From the NCBI RefSeq assembly GCF_003860525.1, contig NZ_CP034161.1, positions 3,162,001-3,226,000 on the forward strand: DNA of 64,000 nt. Direction: 5' to 3'. Below are positions 1 through 8,751 of this stretch, one piece after another. Each line of letters opens with the position of its first letter. Within the stretch, counting starts at the first letter, position 1. This DNA is from Epilithonimonas vandammei (GTDB taxonomy: Bacteria > Bacteroidota > Bacteroidia > Flavobacteriales > Weeksellaceae). The notes below the pieces were generated by a model. It saw only the letters and a list, made by a program, of their open reading frames with translations, did no database searches and was not told where the DNA came from. The position numbers were made by a program, and so were the translations under genes.

Positions 1-1
1 T

Positions 2-2386
2 GTAAACACTACACCAAAAAACGGAACCGTTAATTTTATTTCATCAGGAAGTAATTATCCTATATCCTACAGCACAAGCCTTGCAGCAAATTTTGTCGTA
101 AAAGCAAATGGTAACCAAGTCTATTCGGCAAACAATGTTACATCTATGTTTACTCCGTATAATGTAACTGTAGACAGCCAGATAGAAGTAATCGCAACCA
201 GCGTTTTAGACGGAACAGTATTGACATCAAAATTCTCAATTTCACCTACTCCAACCGTACAAACAGCAGCCATACCTTCATACATAAGACAAGGAATTAA
301 TTATGATGCTAATGATCCAACTAAAGTTGGCTTAGCACTTTATGCGCCTTTTAAAAGTTACGTTCACGTCATCGGAAGCTTTAATAACTGGCAGGTATCT
401 TCCAACTATCTGATGAAGAGAGACACCAATAACCCGAACCTTTACTGGATTGAAATCACAGGTTTAACACCTCAGCAAGTTTACACGTTCCAATATAGAA
501 CTAGTGATGGTGTTAAGGTTGCGGATCCATATTCAACTTTGGTTTTATCTCCTGATGATGATCCTTGGATTTCTTCCAATACATATCCTGGATTGCCAGC
601 ATATCCTGCGGGGCAGCAATATGATGTTTCTGTCATTCAAACAGCAAAACCAGCTTATAACTGGACTGTGACTAATTTCCAAAAACCAGCAAAACAAAAC
701 CTGATTGTTTATAAAGCTCTGGTAAGAGATTTTACGGAACAGAAAAACTGGCAGGCGATGATTGATAAAATCCCATATATCAAGGGACTCAATGTCAATG
801 CCATCGAATTATTGCCGGTGACGGAATTTGATGGAAATAATTCTTGGGGTTATAATCCGGGATTCCATCTTGCGTTGGATAAAGCATACGGAACACCTGA
901 AAAATTCAAGGAATTTATTGACAAGTGTCACCAAAATGGTATTGCAGTAATTTTGGATGTTGTACTTAATCACGCAACAGGAAGATCTCCGCTTGAAAGA
1001 TTATGGTCCACGAGTTCCACTGGAGGTTATGGCGACGTTGCATCTAACAACCCATACTTCAACCAATTGCCAAAACATGCTTACAACGTATTTTATGATT
1101 TCAACCACTCAAAAGATGAAACAAGATATTATGTGAACAGAGTTTTGGAACAGTGGATTAAAGAATATAAAATTGATGGATTCCGTTGGGATTTAACTAA
1201 AGGATTTACTCAAAATTGTACCGCTTCAGATGAAAGCTGTACAGGTTCTTACCAACAAGACAGAGTGGATGTATTGAAATTATATTCAGATTATCAATGG
1301 TCTTATGATCCAACTTCTTACATAATATTCGAACATTTGGGAACAGATGCAGAAGAACAACAATGGGCAAACTATCGTGTTAACGAAGGCAAAGGTGTGA
1401 TGATGTGGGATAATCTTAATGGGCAATACAACCAAAATACGATGGGATATGCCTCTAACAGCAACTTTAACAGAGTTGATTTTAGAAACCACGGATTTAC
1501 AGAAAGAAGAAACATCAGCTATGGAGAAAGCCACGACGAAGAAAAACTAATGTATAGAAACTTAACTTATGGGAATGGAAGCGTGAAAACTTTAACAACG
1601 GCTCTTGAAAGACAAAAAGCTTTTGGCGCAGTTTTCTTTACAGTTCCAGGACCAAAAATGATTTGGCAATTCGGAGAATTAGGCTATGAATTCAGTATCA
1701 ACCGATGCGAAAACGGAACGATTAGCAACGATTGTAGAACTTCTCCAAAACCTGTCGCTTTTACTTTAGGTTATGATACCAACGCTAATAGAAAAGCGGT
1801 TTATGATACTTGGTCAAAAATATTAGCAATCAGATTATCTAATCAAGTTTTTGATACAACTACTTTCACAGTAGAATCCGGAAATCTTTTACCTAGAATC
1901 TATGTTTGGAATGATGCATTACCTTCAAGTTCCTTGAAAAATGTAGTTGTCGTAGCTAATTTCACAACAACGGCTCAAACTGTAACACCTAATTTCCCTT
2001 ACGCCGGAACTTGGTATAACTTGATGGATAACACTTCTATGTCTGCAAGTGCTTCTACAACAGTTACACTTCAGCCAGGAGAATTCAGAATTTTTGGTAA
2101 TCAAACTGCGTTGGCCACCGACGAAACAAAAATCGATGCGAACAAAACATCATTGCAAATCGTTCAGAATCCTGCAACAGACGGGTTATTGAAAATCAGA
2201 TATAACAAAGCTAAAAACGGACAGATCAACATATACGATCTTAACGGAAAACTGGTAAAATCTTTCAGACTACAATCTGCAAAAGGAGACGAAACATTCT
2301 CTTTAAAAGGAATTGGAACAGGAAATTACTTAGTACAATTGAAGTCTGATGAAGGTTTGGCAGTTTCTAAACTCATCATCAAATAA
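2..2386 (+). CDS. Secreted family-13 alpha-amylase with T9SS sorting domain (5' end cut by window)
   Basis: Glycoside hydrolase of family GH13 that should cleave alpha-glucans outside the cell or at its surface. The reading frame is open to the left edge: 48 codons precede the Met at 146, so that Met is internal and the true start and signal peptide lie outside. Numbered from that Met, an E-set/CBM48-like sandwich (around 65-130, GSFNNW) precedes the barrel. The four GH13 regions are intact: DVVLNH at 271-276, GFRWDL with nucleophile D349, IIFEH with acid/base E396, and SHDEE with D464. A C-terminal beta domain is followed by about 75 residues typical of a T9SS type A sorting domain, ending in SKLIIK. 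Exact substrate (starch, glycogen, pullulan) cannot be read from the sequence. Followed by a strong terminator. Confidence 0.93.
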   Translation, partial: VNTTPKNGTVNFISSGSNYPISYSTSLAANFVVKANGNQVYSANNVTSMFTPYNVTVDSQIEVIATSVLDGTVLTSKFSISPTPTVQTAAIPSYIRQGINYDANDPTKVGLALYAPFKSYVHVIGSFNNWQVSSNYLMKRDTNNPNLYWIEITGLTPQQVYTFQYRTSDGVKVADPYSTLVLSPDDDPWISSNTYPGLPAYPAGQQYDVSVIQTAKPAYNWTVTNFQKPAKQNLIVYKALVRDFTEQKNWQAMIDKIPYIKGLNVNAIELLPVTEFDGNNSWGYNPGFHLALDKAYGTPEKFKEFIDKCHQNGIAVILDVVLNHATGRSPLERLWSTSSTGGYGDVASNNPYFNQLPKHAYNVFYDFNHSKDETRYYVNRVLEQWIKEYKIDGFRWDLTKGFTQNCTASDESCTGSYQQDRVDVLKLYSDYQWSYDPTSYIIFEHLGTDAEEQQWANYRVNEGKGVMMWDNLNGQYNQNTMGYASNSNFNRVDFRNHGFTERRNISYGESHDEEKLMYRNLTYGNGSVKTLTTALERQKAFGAVFFTVPGPKMIWQFGELGYEFSINRCENGTISNDCRTSPKPVAFTLGYDTNANRKAVYDTWSKILAIRLSNQVFDTTTFTVESGNLLPRIYVWNDALPSSSLKNVVVVANFTTTAQTVTPNFPYAGTWYNLMDNTSMSASASTTVTLQPGEFRIFGNQTALATDETKIDANKTSLQIVQNPATDGLLKIRYNKAKNGQINIYDLNGKLVKSFRLQSAKGDETFSLKGIGTGNYLVQLKSDEGLAVSKLIIK

Positions 2387-2410
2387 CAAAATAAATTTTC
2401 TAATCAGATG

Positions 2411-2443
2411 AAAACGCCTCAGCTAGCTGAGGCGTTTTTTTTT
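2411..2443. terminator. Intrinsic terminator, perfect palindrome
   Basis: A 28-bp perfect palindrome centred on CTAG (arms AAAACGCCTCAGC) followed by a T run on the plus strand and preceded by an A run. It lies 25 bases after the amylase stop and could work in both directions. Confidence 0.9.
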
Positions 2444-2666
2444 CAAAAACTTCTTTAAGTTTTCCAAAACCTTCCGAGAACGGATGGATTGTTAGTTGTG
2501 ACATTTGCTGTCAAAAAACAGCATTGCAATCACAGAGTAAACGAGGATTATCCCCACGATGATATTGATAATTTTTAGAAATTGCTTAATAAAACCTTAG
2601 TTTTAAGTTCAAAACACATTTAAAAAGAATTTGAACACAAAAATTTTTCCTAGAATTATATTTATT

Positions 2667-2738
2667 GGAGCGCCTTTATCCGCCTTCCACTCCCGCTATC
2701 CGCCTCCGGCGGATGAGCTCCGTTCAAGTCGGGGCGCA
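2667..2738 (+). repeat. Dispersed repeat family B, copy 1
   Basis: Starts after TTATT with a GCGCC end and finishes with GGCGC. In between are the blocks tttatccgc, ccactcccgct and gagctccgttcaa. Two relatives exist in this window (12189-12276 inverted, 57610-57720). The 5' and 3' ends can pair (GCGCC with GGCGC). Apart from this repeat and the one at 2797-2877, the gap from 2444 to 2908 shows no gene. Confidence 0.75.
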
Positions 2739-2796
2739 ATTTTGTCATACTTTCAACTTTAGGTACTAAATTTGTGATTTCAACAAAATAAGAAAA

Positions 2797-2877
2797 GGGC
2801 TTCGAGAACCTCAGCCTGACATTGCTAAAAAACAATTAGTATTAGAAATGTCACTCTGAGCGAAGTCGAAGAGTCTC
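2797..2877. repeat. Dispersed imperfect palindrome (family C)
   Basis: An imperfect inverted repeat: an arm reading cttcgag-CTCAG-GACATT faces an arm AATGTC-CTGAG-cgaagtcgaag. Related pieces occur at 13765-13824, 14403-14521 and 53786-53812. It lies just before the M3 peptidase gene and could be a hairpin in the leader of that transcript; no role is shown. Confidence 0.65.
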
Positions 2878-2908
2878 AAATTAAATAGTAAAAATTCAAA
2901 TCGAAAAA

Positions 2909-4987
2909 ATGAATCCGCTTTTAGAAAAATTCAATACAAAATATACTTCATCACCTTTTGAGGAAATCAAAGAAGAGCATTATCTTCCCGCTTTTCAGGA
3001 ATTAGTAAAAACTTCTGAAAAAGAAATCGATGAAATCACTAATAATCCTGAAAAACCAACTTTCGAAAATACAATTGAAGCAATGGCTTTCTCTGGAGAA
3101 CAATTGGACAGAGTTTCCAATATTTTCTTTAATTTGAATTCTGCTGAAACCAATGACGAGATTCAGAAAATCGCTCAGGAAGTTTCACCACTTTTAACCG
3201 AATTCTCTTCCAGAATTTCTCAAAACGAAAAACTGTTCGAAAGAATCAAAAGCGTTTACGACCAAAAAGACAGTTTGTCATTGAACGAAGAACAGCAAAC
3301 TTTACTCAACGAAACTTACAAAGGTTTTGTGAGAAGCGGAGCTTTATTAAGCGAAGAAGACAAAAAGAAACTGGAGAAAATCAATATGGATTTGTCTATC
3401 AAATCGCTTCAGTTTGGACAAAATGCTTTAGCCTCAACGAATGCTTATTTCAAACACATTATTGACAAAGAAGAATTGAAAGGAATTCCTGAAGCAATCC
3501 TTCAACAATACGAGGAAGATGCGAAGGAAAAAGGTTTGGAAGGTTATGTGATTACGCTTCAATATCCTAGTTATCTTCCGGCAATGACTTACGCTGAAAA
3601 CCGTGAATTGAGGAAAGAATTGGCTTTAGCTAACGGAAAAAAATCATTTGATGGCGGAGAATATGACAATCAGAATTTGATTAAAGAAATCGTAAAACTT
3701 CGTCAGGAAAAAGCGGAATTGTTGGGATATAAGAATTATGCAGATTTTGTTCTGGAAGAAAGAATGGCACAATCGCCCGCAAAAGTTTTTGAATTCCTGA
3801 ATGAACTTCTAGAAAAAGCAACCCCTTACGCTCAAAAAGAAATCGAAGAATTGAAATCTCTGGCAAAAGCTGACGGAATTGATGACATCCAAAGTTATGA
3901 CCACACTTTCTACGCAGAGAAATTAAGAAAGCAAAAATTCGATATTGATGATGAGGAACTGAAACCTTATTTCCAATTGGAGAAAGTTCAGGAAGCTGTT
4001 TTTGGATTAGCCGGAAAATTATTTGGATTGGAGTTTAAAGAAATTAATGATATTCAGAAATATCATCAGGATGTAAAAACTTATGAAGTGTCAGAGGTTG
4101 GAAGTCAGAAGTCAGAAGTTTCCAGCGAATTGCAATCTTCCGACTTCCAACATCCGACTTCTGACTATAAGGCTTTGCTTTATACGGATTATCATCCTAG
4201 AAAAGGTAAGCGTGCTGGCGCCTGGATGACGAGTTATAAAAATCAATATAAAAAAGACGGAGAAAATTCTCGTCCGCATATATCGGTTGTTTGCAACTTC
4301 ACAAAACCTACAAAAGACACACCAAGTTTGTTGACTTTCCAAGAAGTAACAACTTTGTTCCACGAGTTTGGACACGCACTTCACGGCATTTTGGCAGATA
4401 CGCAATACCCGAACCTTTCTGGAACTTCGGTTAAATGGGATTTTGTGGAATTGCCTTCTCAGTTTTTGGAGAACTATTGCTACGAACCAGAGTTTTTGGA
4501 AACTTTTGCGAAACATTATCAAACCGGAGAAACGCTTCCAACCGAAAAAATTGAGAAATTATCACAAAGTAAATCTTTCATGGAAGGTTATCAAACTTTG
4601 AGACAGCTTGGCTTCGGATTGTTGGATATGGCTTATCACTCAGAAGTTGGAGCATTGGAGAATAAGAGTGTGAAAGAGTTTGAAGTGGAAAAAACAGCAG
4701 CAACTAATCTTTACCCAAGTAATCCAGAAACTGCGGCAAGTCCAAGTTTTTCGCATATCTTCCAAGGTGGATATTCGGCAGGATATTATTCTTACAAGTG
4801 GGCTGAGGTTTTGGATGCGGATGCGTTTCAGTATTTCAAAGAAAACGGAATCTTCAATCCGGAAATTGCTGCAAAATATAAAATCTTATTATCTTCCGGC
4901 GGAACCAAAAATCCAATGGAATTGTATAAAAACTTCCGAGGAAGAGAACCAAAAGTGGAGAGTTTGCTGAAAAGAGCTTTTGGATAA
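2909..4987 (+). CDS. M3 family metallopeptidase (oligopeptidase / dipeptidyl carboxypeptidase type)
   Basis: Zinc oligopeptidase that degrades short peptides, probably in the cytoplasm because no signal peptide is seen. The 692-residue length fits the M3 family (Dcp, OpdA). The zinc site is complete: HEFGH with H485, E486 and H489, then E514 in DFVELPSQ, 25 residues after the second His as in thimet oligopeptidase. The sequence GGYSAGYYSYKWAE near residue 625 is the usual M3 C-terminal substrate region. Residues around 394-421 (SEVGSQKSEV...HPTSDYK) do not look like family sequence and are encoded by an inverted repeat, an apparent in-frame insertion in a surface loop before the active site. 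Which M3 subtype it is (endo- or dipeptidyl-peptidase) cannot be settled here. Confidence 0.93.
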   Translation: MNPLLEKFNTKYTSSPFEEIKEEHYLPAFQELVKTSEKEIDEITNNPEKPTFENTIEAMAFSGEQLDRVSNIFFNLNSAETNDEIQKIAQEVSPLLTEFSSRISQNEKLFERIKSVYDQKDSLSLNEEQQTLLNETYKGFVRSGALLSEEDKKKLEKINMDLSIKSLQFGQNALASTNAYFKHIIDKEELKGIPEAILQQYEEDAKEKGLEGYVITLQYPSYLPAMTYAENRELRKELALANGKKSFDGGEYDNQNLIKEIVKLRQEKAELLGYKNYADFVLEERMAQSPAKVFEFLNELLEKATPYAQKEIEELKSLAKADGIDDIQSYDHTFYAEKLRKQKFDIDDEELKPYFQLEKVQEAVFGLAGKLFGLEFKEINDIQKYHQDVKTYEVSEVGSQKSEVSSELQSSDFQHPTSDYKALLYTDYHPRKGKRAGAWMTSYKNQYKKDGENSRPHISVVCNFTKPTKDTPSLLTFQEVTTLFHEFGHALHGILADTQYPNLSGTSVKWDFVELPSQFLENYCYEPEFLETFAKHYQTGETLPTEKIEKLSQSKSFMEGYQTLRQLGFGLLDMAYHSEVGALENKSVKEFEVEKTAATNLYPSNPETAASPSFSHIFQGGYSAGYYSYKWAEVLDADAFQYFKENGIFNPEIAAKYKILLSSGGTKNPMELYKNFRGREPKVESLLKRAFG
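4087..4170. repeat. Inverted repeat inserted in frame in the M3 peptidase gene
   Basis: gaagtcagaagtcag on one side faces cttccgacttcc and ccgacttctgac on the other, so the stretch can fold on itself. Its length leaves the frame open and adds roughly 26-28 residues of low-complexity Ser/Gln/Glu sequence. Confidence 0.7.
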
Positions 4988-5022
4988 GTTTTAGTGTTCG
5001 AGAGTTTTAAAATATTAGCATT

Positions 5023-5059
5023 TAACCCTTTCAGAGTTTAAAACTCTGAAAGGGTTTTT
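5023..5059 (+). terminator. Intrinsic terminator after M3 peptidase
   Basis: Arms aaccctttcagagttt and aaactctgaaagggtt form a stem of about 16 bp ending in a T run, 36 bases after the stop codon. Confidence 0.9.
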
Positions 5060-5082
5060 GAATCAATCAATTAAATTATAAA

Positions 5083-5460
5083 ATGAATTGTCCCTGCTGT
5101 TCCGGAAAATCGTACGAAGATTGTTGTCAACCTTATCATTTGAAAGAAAAATTTGCACCAACTGCAGAAGCTTTGATGCGTTCCAGATTCTCAGCATTCG
5201 CAATCCCGAATGGAGAATATCTTTGGGAGACTACTTCGCCTAACAAAAGACAATTTCACAACAAAAAAGATTTGCAGGAATGGGGAGAAATCAATCAATG
5301 GACAAAGCTGGAAATTGTTAACAAACCTTCTGCAAACAAAGTAGAATTCAAAGCTTTTTATATTGATGGAGACGGGAATGAACAGCTTCATCACGAGTTG
5401 TCACAATTCAAATTGATTCAGAATCGTTGGTATTATGTGACAGGAGAATTTTTGGATTAA
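5083..5460 (+). CDS. YchJ family protein with N-terminal SEC-C-like zinc motif
   Basis: Small (125 aa) cytoplasmic protein of the YchJ/UPF0225 family, molecular role not established. The first 16 residues hold four cysteines (CPCCSGKSYEDCCQPYH), the metal-binding pattern also found in SEC-C motifs. The rest, including SRFSAFAIPNGEYLWETT and the FKLIQNRWYYVTGEF end, matches the NTF2-like fold described for the family. The ATG at 5083 places the Cys motif at the extreme N-terminus as expected. It is a single-gene unit between the preceding terminator and a pair of palindromic repeats. Confidence 0.88.
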   Translation: MNCPCCSGKSYEDCCQPYHLKEKFAPTAEALMRSRFSAFAIPNGEYLWETTSPNKRQFHNKKDLQEWGEINQWTKLEIVNKPSANKVEFKAFYIDGDGNEQLHHELSQFKLIQNRWYYVTGEFLD

Positions 5461-5466
5461 ATCATC

Positions 5467-5555
5467 AAAATCATTTCCCCAACCCTAAAGGGAGTGATTT
5501 TGATTCCATCTTAAAGAAATTTCTCCCTTTAGGGTTGGGGAAAAAAATTTCTTTA
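5467..5555. repeat. Apex-core palindrome pair (family A), copy 1
   Basis: Two hairpins with the same core in opposite orientation. The first has arms AAAATCA (5467-5473) and TGATTTT (5495-5501) around a core containing ccccaaccctaaagggag. The second has 11-bp perfect arms TAAAGAAATTT (5512-5522) and AAATTTCTTTA (5545-5555) around ctccctttagggttgggg. It fills the gap between two convergent genes and may act as a bidirectional terminator. Confidence 0.8.
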
Positions 5556-5557
5556 CA

Positions 5558-5800
5558 CTATAATCCTTTTTTCTTTTTCTGTCTCAAAACATAGAGATAC
5601 AAACTTTCTACTTTTGCCCTTGCCCAAGGCGTTTTGCGAAGAAATTTGAGAGAGGAACTCACACTTGGATTTTCGCCCGTAAAACACTTGATATTAATTT
5701 GTTTTCCCAATTCTCCATAACCTTTGTAGTATTCTAGCAATTCCTCAAGAATCGCGTCCAATCTTTTTCCGTGCAAAGGGTCTTTTGAAGTGTTTTCCAT
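5558..5800 (-). CDS. VF530 family (DUF2132) DNA-binding-like protein
   Basis: An 80-residue protein of the VF530/DUF2132 family, whose structural representatives are small helical proteins proposed to bind DNA; no specific function is known. Recognisable signature: DPLHGKRLDAILEELLEYY near the N-terminus, then INIKCFTGENPSV and SSLKFLRKTPWARAKVE, which is the conserved core. The C-terminus is Lys-rich (RQKKKKGL). The ATG at 5800 gives the standard family length. It converges on ychJ with only the palindrome pair between them. Confidence 0.85.
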   Translation of the reverse strand: MENTSKDPLHGKRLDAILEELLEYYKGYGELGKQINIKCFTGENPSVSSSLKFLRKTPWARAKVESLYLYVLRQKKKKGL

Positions 5801-6010
5801 TTTTTAAAAATATTGATATTATTTTGAACGCAAAGCTCGCAAAGATTTTTTTATAATTATTGAAAATATTTAAGGTTCGCAAATGATAATTCGCCGATTC
5901 CTTGAAAAAAGAAAAGATAACGAGGCAAAGGCGCTTCGCTCAGCCAAGTTTGATTAAAATAAAACATTTCAATTATCCTTATTTCATATATTTGATTATA
6001 AATCAGAAAA

Positions 6011-6664
6011 ATGAAAATCCTAACTTTTATTATCATCTTATTTTCTACAATGTCTAAAGCTCAAGACTTTGCCAATTTTGGCAAATATCAGAAACAAAAT
6101 CAAGAAGTAATTTCCCAAAACATAGTCCCAAATTCTGTTTTAATGGGAGATTCCATTACAGAAGGTTGGTTTGCCACAGACCCGAATTTCTTCACTAAAA
6201 ACAATTTTGTTGGACGAGGAATTGGCGGACAAGTGACTTCGCAGATGCTTTTGAGATTCCGGGAAGATGTGATTAAACTGAAACCAAAGCGTGTCATTAT
6301 CCTTGCCGGAACCAATGATATTGCGGAAAATCAAGGTCCGATTTCTTTGGATAAAGTATTTGGAAATATCGTTTCTATGGCAGAATTGGCAAAAGCCAAC
6401 AACATCAAAGTCGTTCTTTGTTCTGTTCTTCCGGCTTACGATTTCCCTTGGAGAAAAGATATGCAGCCTTCAGATAAAGTCATTGCACTGAATAAAATGA
6501 TAAAAGATTACGCACAGAAAAACAAAATCACTTATGTCGATTATCATTCAGTTTTGAAAGACGAAAAAAATGGATTGTCAAAAGAAATCGCAGAAGACGG
6601 AATCCACCCAACCAAATTAGGTTACGAGAAAATGGAAGCCATCTTAATGAAGAATTTGAAATAA
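6011..6664 (+). CDS. Secreted SGNH/GDSL-family hydrolase
   Basis: Esterase or lipase-like hydrolase of the SGNH superfamily (217 aa). A signal peptide spans residues 1-18 (hydrophobic core, cleavage after SKAQ), so it should act in the periplasm or outside. The four SGNH blocks are present: GDSITEG with catalytic S48, the Gly in GRGIGGQ, the Asn in AGTND, and the DGIHP block with D196 and H199. The substrate is unknown; relatives include platelet-activating-factor acetylhydrolase-like and acetyl-xylan or peptidoglycan esterases. Its last base is shared with the ATG of the next gene (TAATG), so the two are translationally coupled. Confidence 0.88.
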   Translation: MKILTFIIILFSTMSKAQDFANFGKYQKQNQEVISQNIVPNSVLMGDSITEGWFATDPNFFTKNNFVGRGIGGQVTSQMLLRFREDVIKLKPKRVIILAGTNDIAENQGPISLDKVFGNIVSMAELAKANNIKVVLCSVLPAYDFPWRKDMQPSDKVIALNKMIKDYAQKNKITYVDYHSVLKDEKNGLSKEIAEDGIHPTKLGYEKMEAILMKNLK

Positions 6665-7193
6665 TGAACTTAGAACAATTAAAATATCCGGCCGGAAAAT
6701 TCGTAAAACCAGAATCCATAACAAAAGAAATCATCGATTCTGCCATTTCCGAAATTGAAAACTTTCCGAGTCTTGTAAAAACTGAAATCCAAAACCTTGA
6801 CGAAAAGGATTTACAATTAAGATACAGACCGGAAGGCTGGACAATCACTCAAGTTGTTCATCATTGCGCAGACAGTCATATCAACAGTTATATGAGATTC
6901 AAATTAGCTTTGACAGAAAATGTTCCTACCATTAAACCTTACGAAGAAAGTCTTTGGGCAGAATTGCCTGATAACAATCTCTCGCCTTTTGTTTCTTTGA
7001 AATTATTAGACGCTTTGCACGAAAAATGGGTTTACATTTTAAAAAGTCTTTCTGAAGAAGATTTGAATAAAGCGTTCATTCATCCGGAACATTCAGAAAA
7101 AATCTCACTTAAAGAAATATCTTGATTTACCGCTGGCATTGTCGGCATCATTTGGCGCATATTCGTCAGGCGAAAGAGTTGAGATTTGATTAA
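6664..7193 (+). pseudogene. YfiT/DinB-fold metal-dependent transferase gene with a one-base frameshift
   Basis: Encodes a DinB-like four-helix protein of the YfiT family (bacillithiol S-transferase/putative metal hydrolase). The frame from 6664 stops at 7123-7125 after LKEIS. If one G is restored in tcttgattt at 7122-7125, the protein continues WIYRWHCRHHLAHIRQ and then AKELRFD to a TAA at 7191. The downstream piece carries the C-terminal His cluster of the family; the first metal His lies in VVHHCADSH. So the gene is either a recent frameshift mutant lacking part of its metal site or a one-base sequence error. It overlaps the SGNH gene start-to-stop and is 60 bases before hutH. Confidence 0.85.
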
Positions 7194-7253
7194 TTGATAA
7201 ACTCTTTTCAATATCCTCCTGAAAAGTGTATTTTTAGGCAAAATTTTTCAGTG

Positions 7254-8741
7254 ATGATTTACGGAATCGACCAATTCAAATATCAGGATGTTTTAGAGGT
7301 TTTAAAAAATCCTTCCAAAGCAAAACTTAATAAAAAATCAAAAGACCAAATCATAAAATCACAACAGAATGTTCAGCAAATCGTAGAATCGGACAGAACT
7401 GTTTATGGCATCAACACAGGATTTGGATCTCTTTGTGATACTAAGATTTCGGAATCAGAAACGGCTCAGCTTCAGCATAATTTGATAATTTCCCACGCTG
7501 TAGGTGTTGGAAAACCAATCCAAAAAGACATTTCCAAAATAATGATGATTTCCAAAATCCATGCTTTGTCGAAAGGATTTTCGGGTGTTTCTTTGGATGT
7601 TATCGAGCGATTGATTCTAATGTTGGAACTGGATATTATTCCGGTTGTTCCGGAGCAAGGCTCTGTTGGGGCATCTGGAGATTTGGCACCGTTGGCTCAT
7701 TTGGTTTTGCCATTGTTAGGTTTAGGTCAGGTTTGGGTAAACGACGAAATCAAAGTTACGTCCGAAGTTTTGGAAAAACATAACATCCAACCTTTAAAAC
7801 TCGGCCCGAAAGAAGGTTTAGGATTGATTAATGGAACGCAATTCATTTTAGCTCACGCCATCATCGGACTTTCAAAATTCGAATATCTTTTGGATTTGGC
7901 AGATTTAACTGCATCGATGAGCATCGAGGCTTATCGCGGTTCCGCAAGTCCGTTCAAGAAAGAGTTGCACGAGATTCGTCCGTTTGACGGAAGCCAAAAA
8001 GTGGCAGAAAGAATGCGAAATTTCCTGCAAGATTCTGATAATCTGAAGTCTCACGAATTTTGTGACCGAGTTCAAGACCCTTATTCTATGCGATGTGTTC
8101 CGCAGGTTCACGGTGCCAGCAGAAATGCCTTCGAGCATCTGAAAATGATGGCCGAGACTGAACTGAATTCCGTGACAGACAATCCGATTGTGTTGAGCGC
8201 AGAAGAATCGATTTCCGGTGGTAATTTTCACGGACAGTTGATGGCTTTGCCTTTGGATTATTGTTCATTAGCGGCGGCAGAATTAGGGAATATTTCTGAC
8301 CGAAGAAGTTATCTTTTACTCGAAGGAAAATATGGTTTACCGAAATTATTAGTAGAAAGTTCCGGTCTTAATTCGGGCTTTATGATTCCGCAATATACAA
8401 GTGCAGCTTTGGTAACGGAGAACAAAACGTTGTGTTTCCCGGCATCCGCAGATTCTATACCGACAAGTTTAGGACAAGAAGACCACGTTTCTATGGGAAG
8501 TATTTCGGGGAGAAAATTCAATCAGATTTTAGGGAATCTCGAAAATATTCTAGCGATTGAGTTAATGTTCGCCGCTCAAGGTTTGGAATTCCGAAGACCT
8601 GCAAAATGTTCCAAAATTGTTGAGGAAAATTATGACATCATCCGTTCTGTTGTTCCAAAACTGGAAGACGACCGGTTGATTGGCGAAGATATTTTGAAGA
8701 TTGCGGAGTTGATTAGAGAAAGAAAATTTGTAGTTAATTAA
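7254..8741 (+). CDS. hutH: Histidine ammonia-lyase
   Basis: Converts L-histidine to trans-urocanate and ammonia, the first step of histidine degradation. The MIO cofactor triad is A140-S141-G142 in GSVGASGDLAPL, and the family signatures YGINTGFG, NGTQF and the later QEDHVSMG region are present. The ATG at 7254 gives 495 residues beginning MIYGIDQF, matching the family start; the frame is open 60 bases further upstream from a TTG, but those residues do not look like HutH. No other hut genes are visible nearby. Phenylalanine or tyrosine ammonia-lyases share the fold, so substrate is inferred from overall similarity. Confidence 0.93.
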   Translation: MIYGIDQFKYQDVLEVLKNPSKAKLNKKSKDQIIKSQQNVQQIVESDRTVYGINTGFGSLCDTKISESETAQLQHNLIISHAVGVGKPIQKDISKIMMISKIHALSKGFSGVSLDVIERLILMLELDIIPVVPEQGSVGASGDLAPLAHLVLPLLGLGQVWVNDEIKVTSEVLEKHNIQPLKLGPKEGLGLINGTQFILAHAIIGLSKFEYLLDLADLTASMSIEAYRGSASPFKKELHEIRPFDGSQKVAERMRNFLQDSDNLKSHEFCDRVQDPYSMRCVPQVHGASRNAFEHLKMMAETELNSVTDNPIVLSAEESISGGNFHGQLMALPLDYCSLAAAELGNISDRRSYLLLEGKYGLPKLLVESSGLNSGFMIPQYTSAALVTENKTLCFPASADSIPTSLGQEDHVSMGSISGRKFNQILGNLENILAIELMFAAQGLEFRRPAKCSKIVEENYDIIRSVVPKLEDDRLIGEDILKIAELIRERKFVVN

Positions 8742-8751
8742 AATTTAAAAA

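Noticed and set aside
7194..7253. A TTG start for hutH 20 codons upstream.
   Set aside because: The extra residues (INSFQYPPEKCIF) show no family similarity and HutH proteins begin at MIYGIDQ; the ATG at 7254 is the better start.
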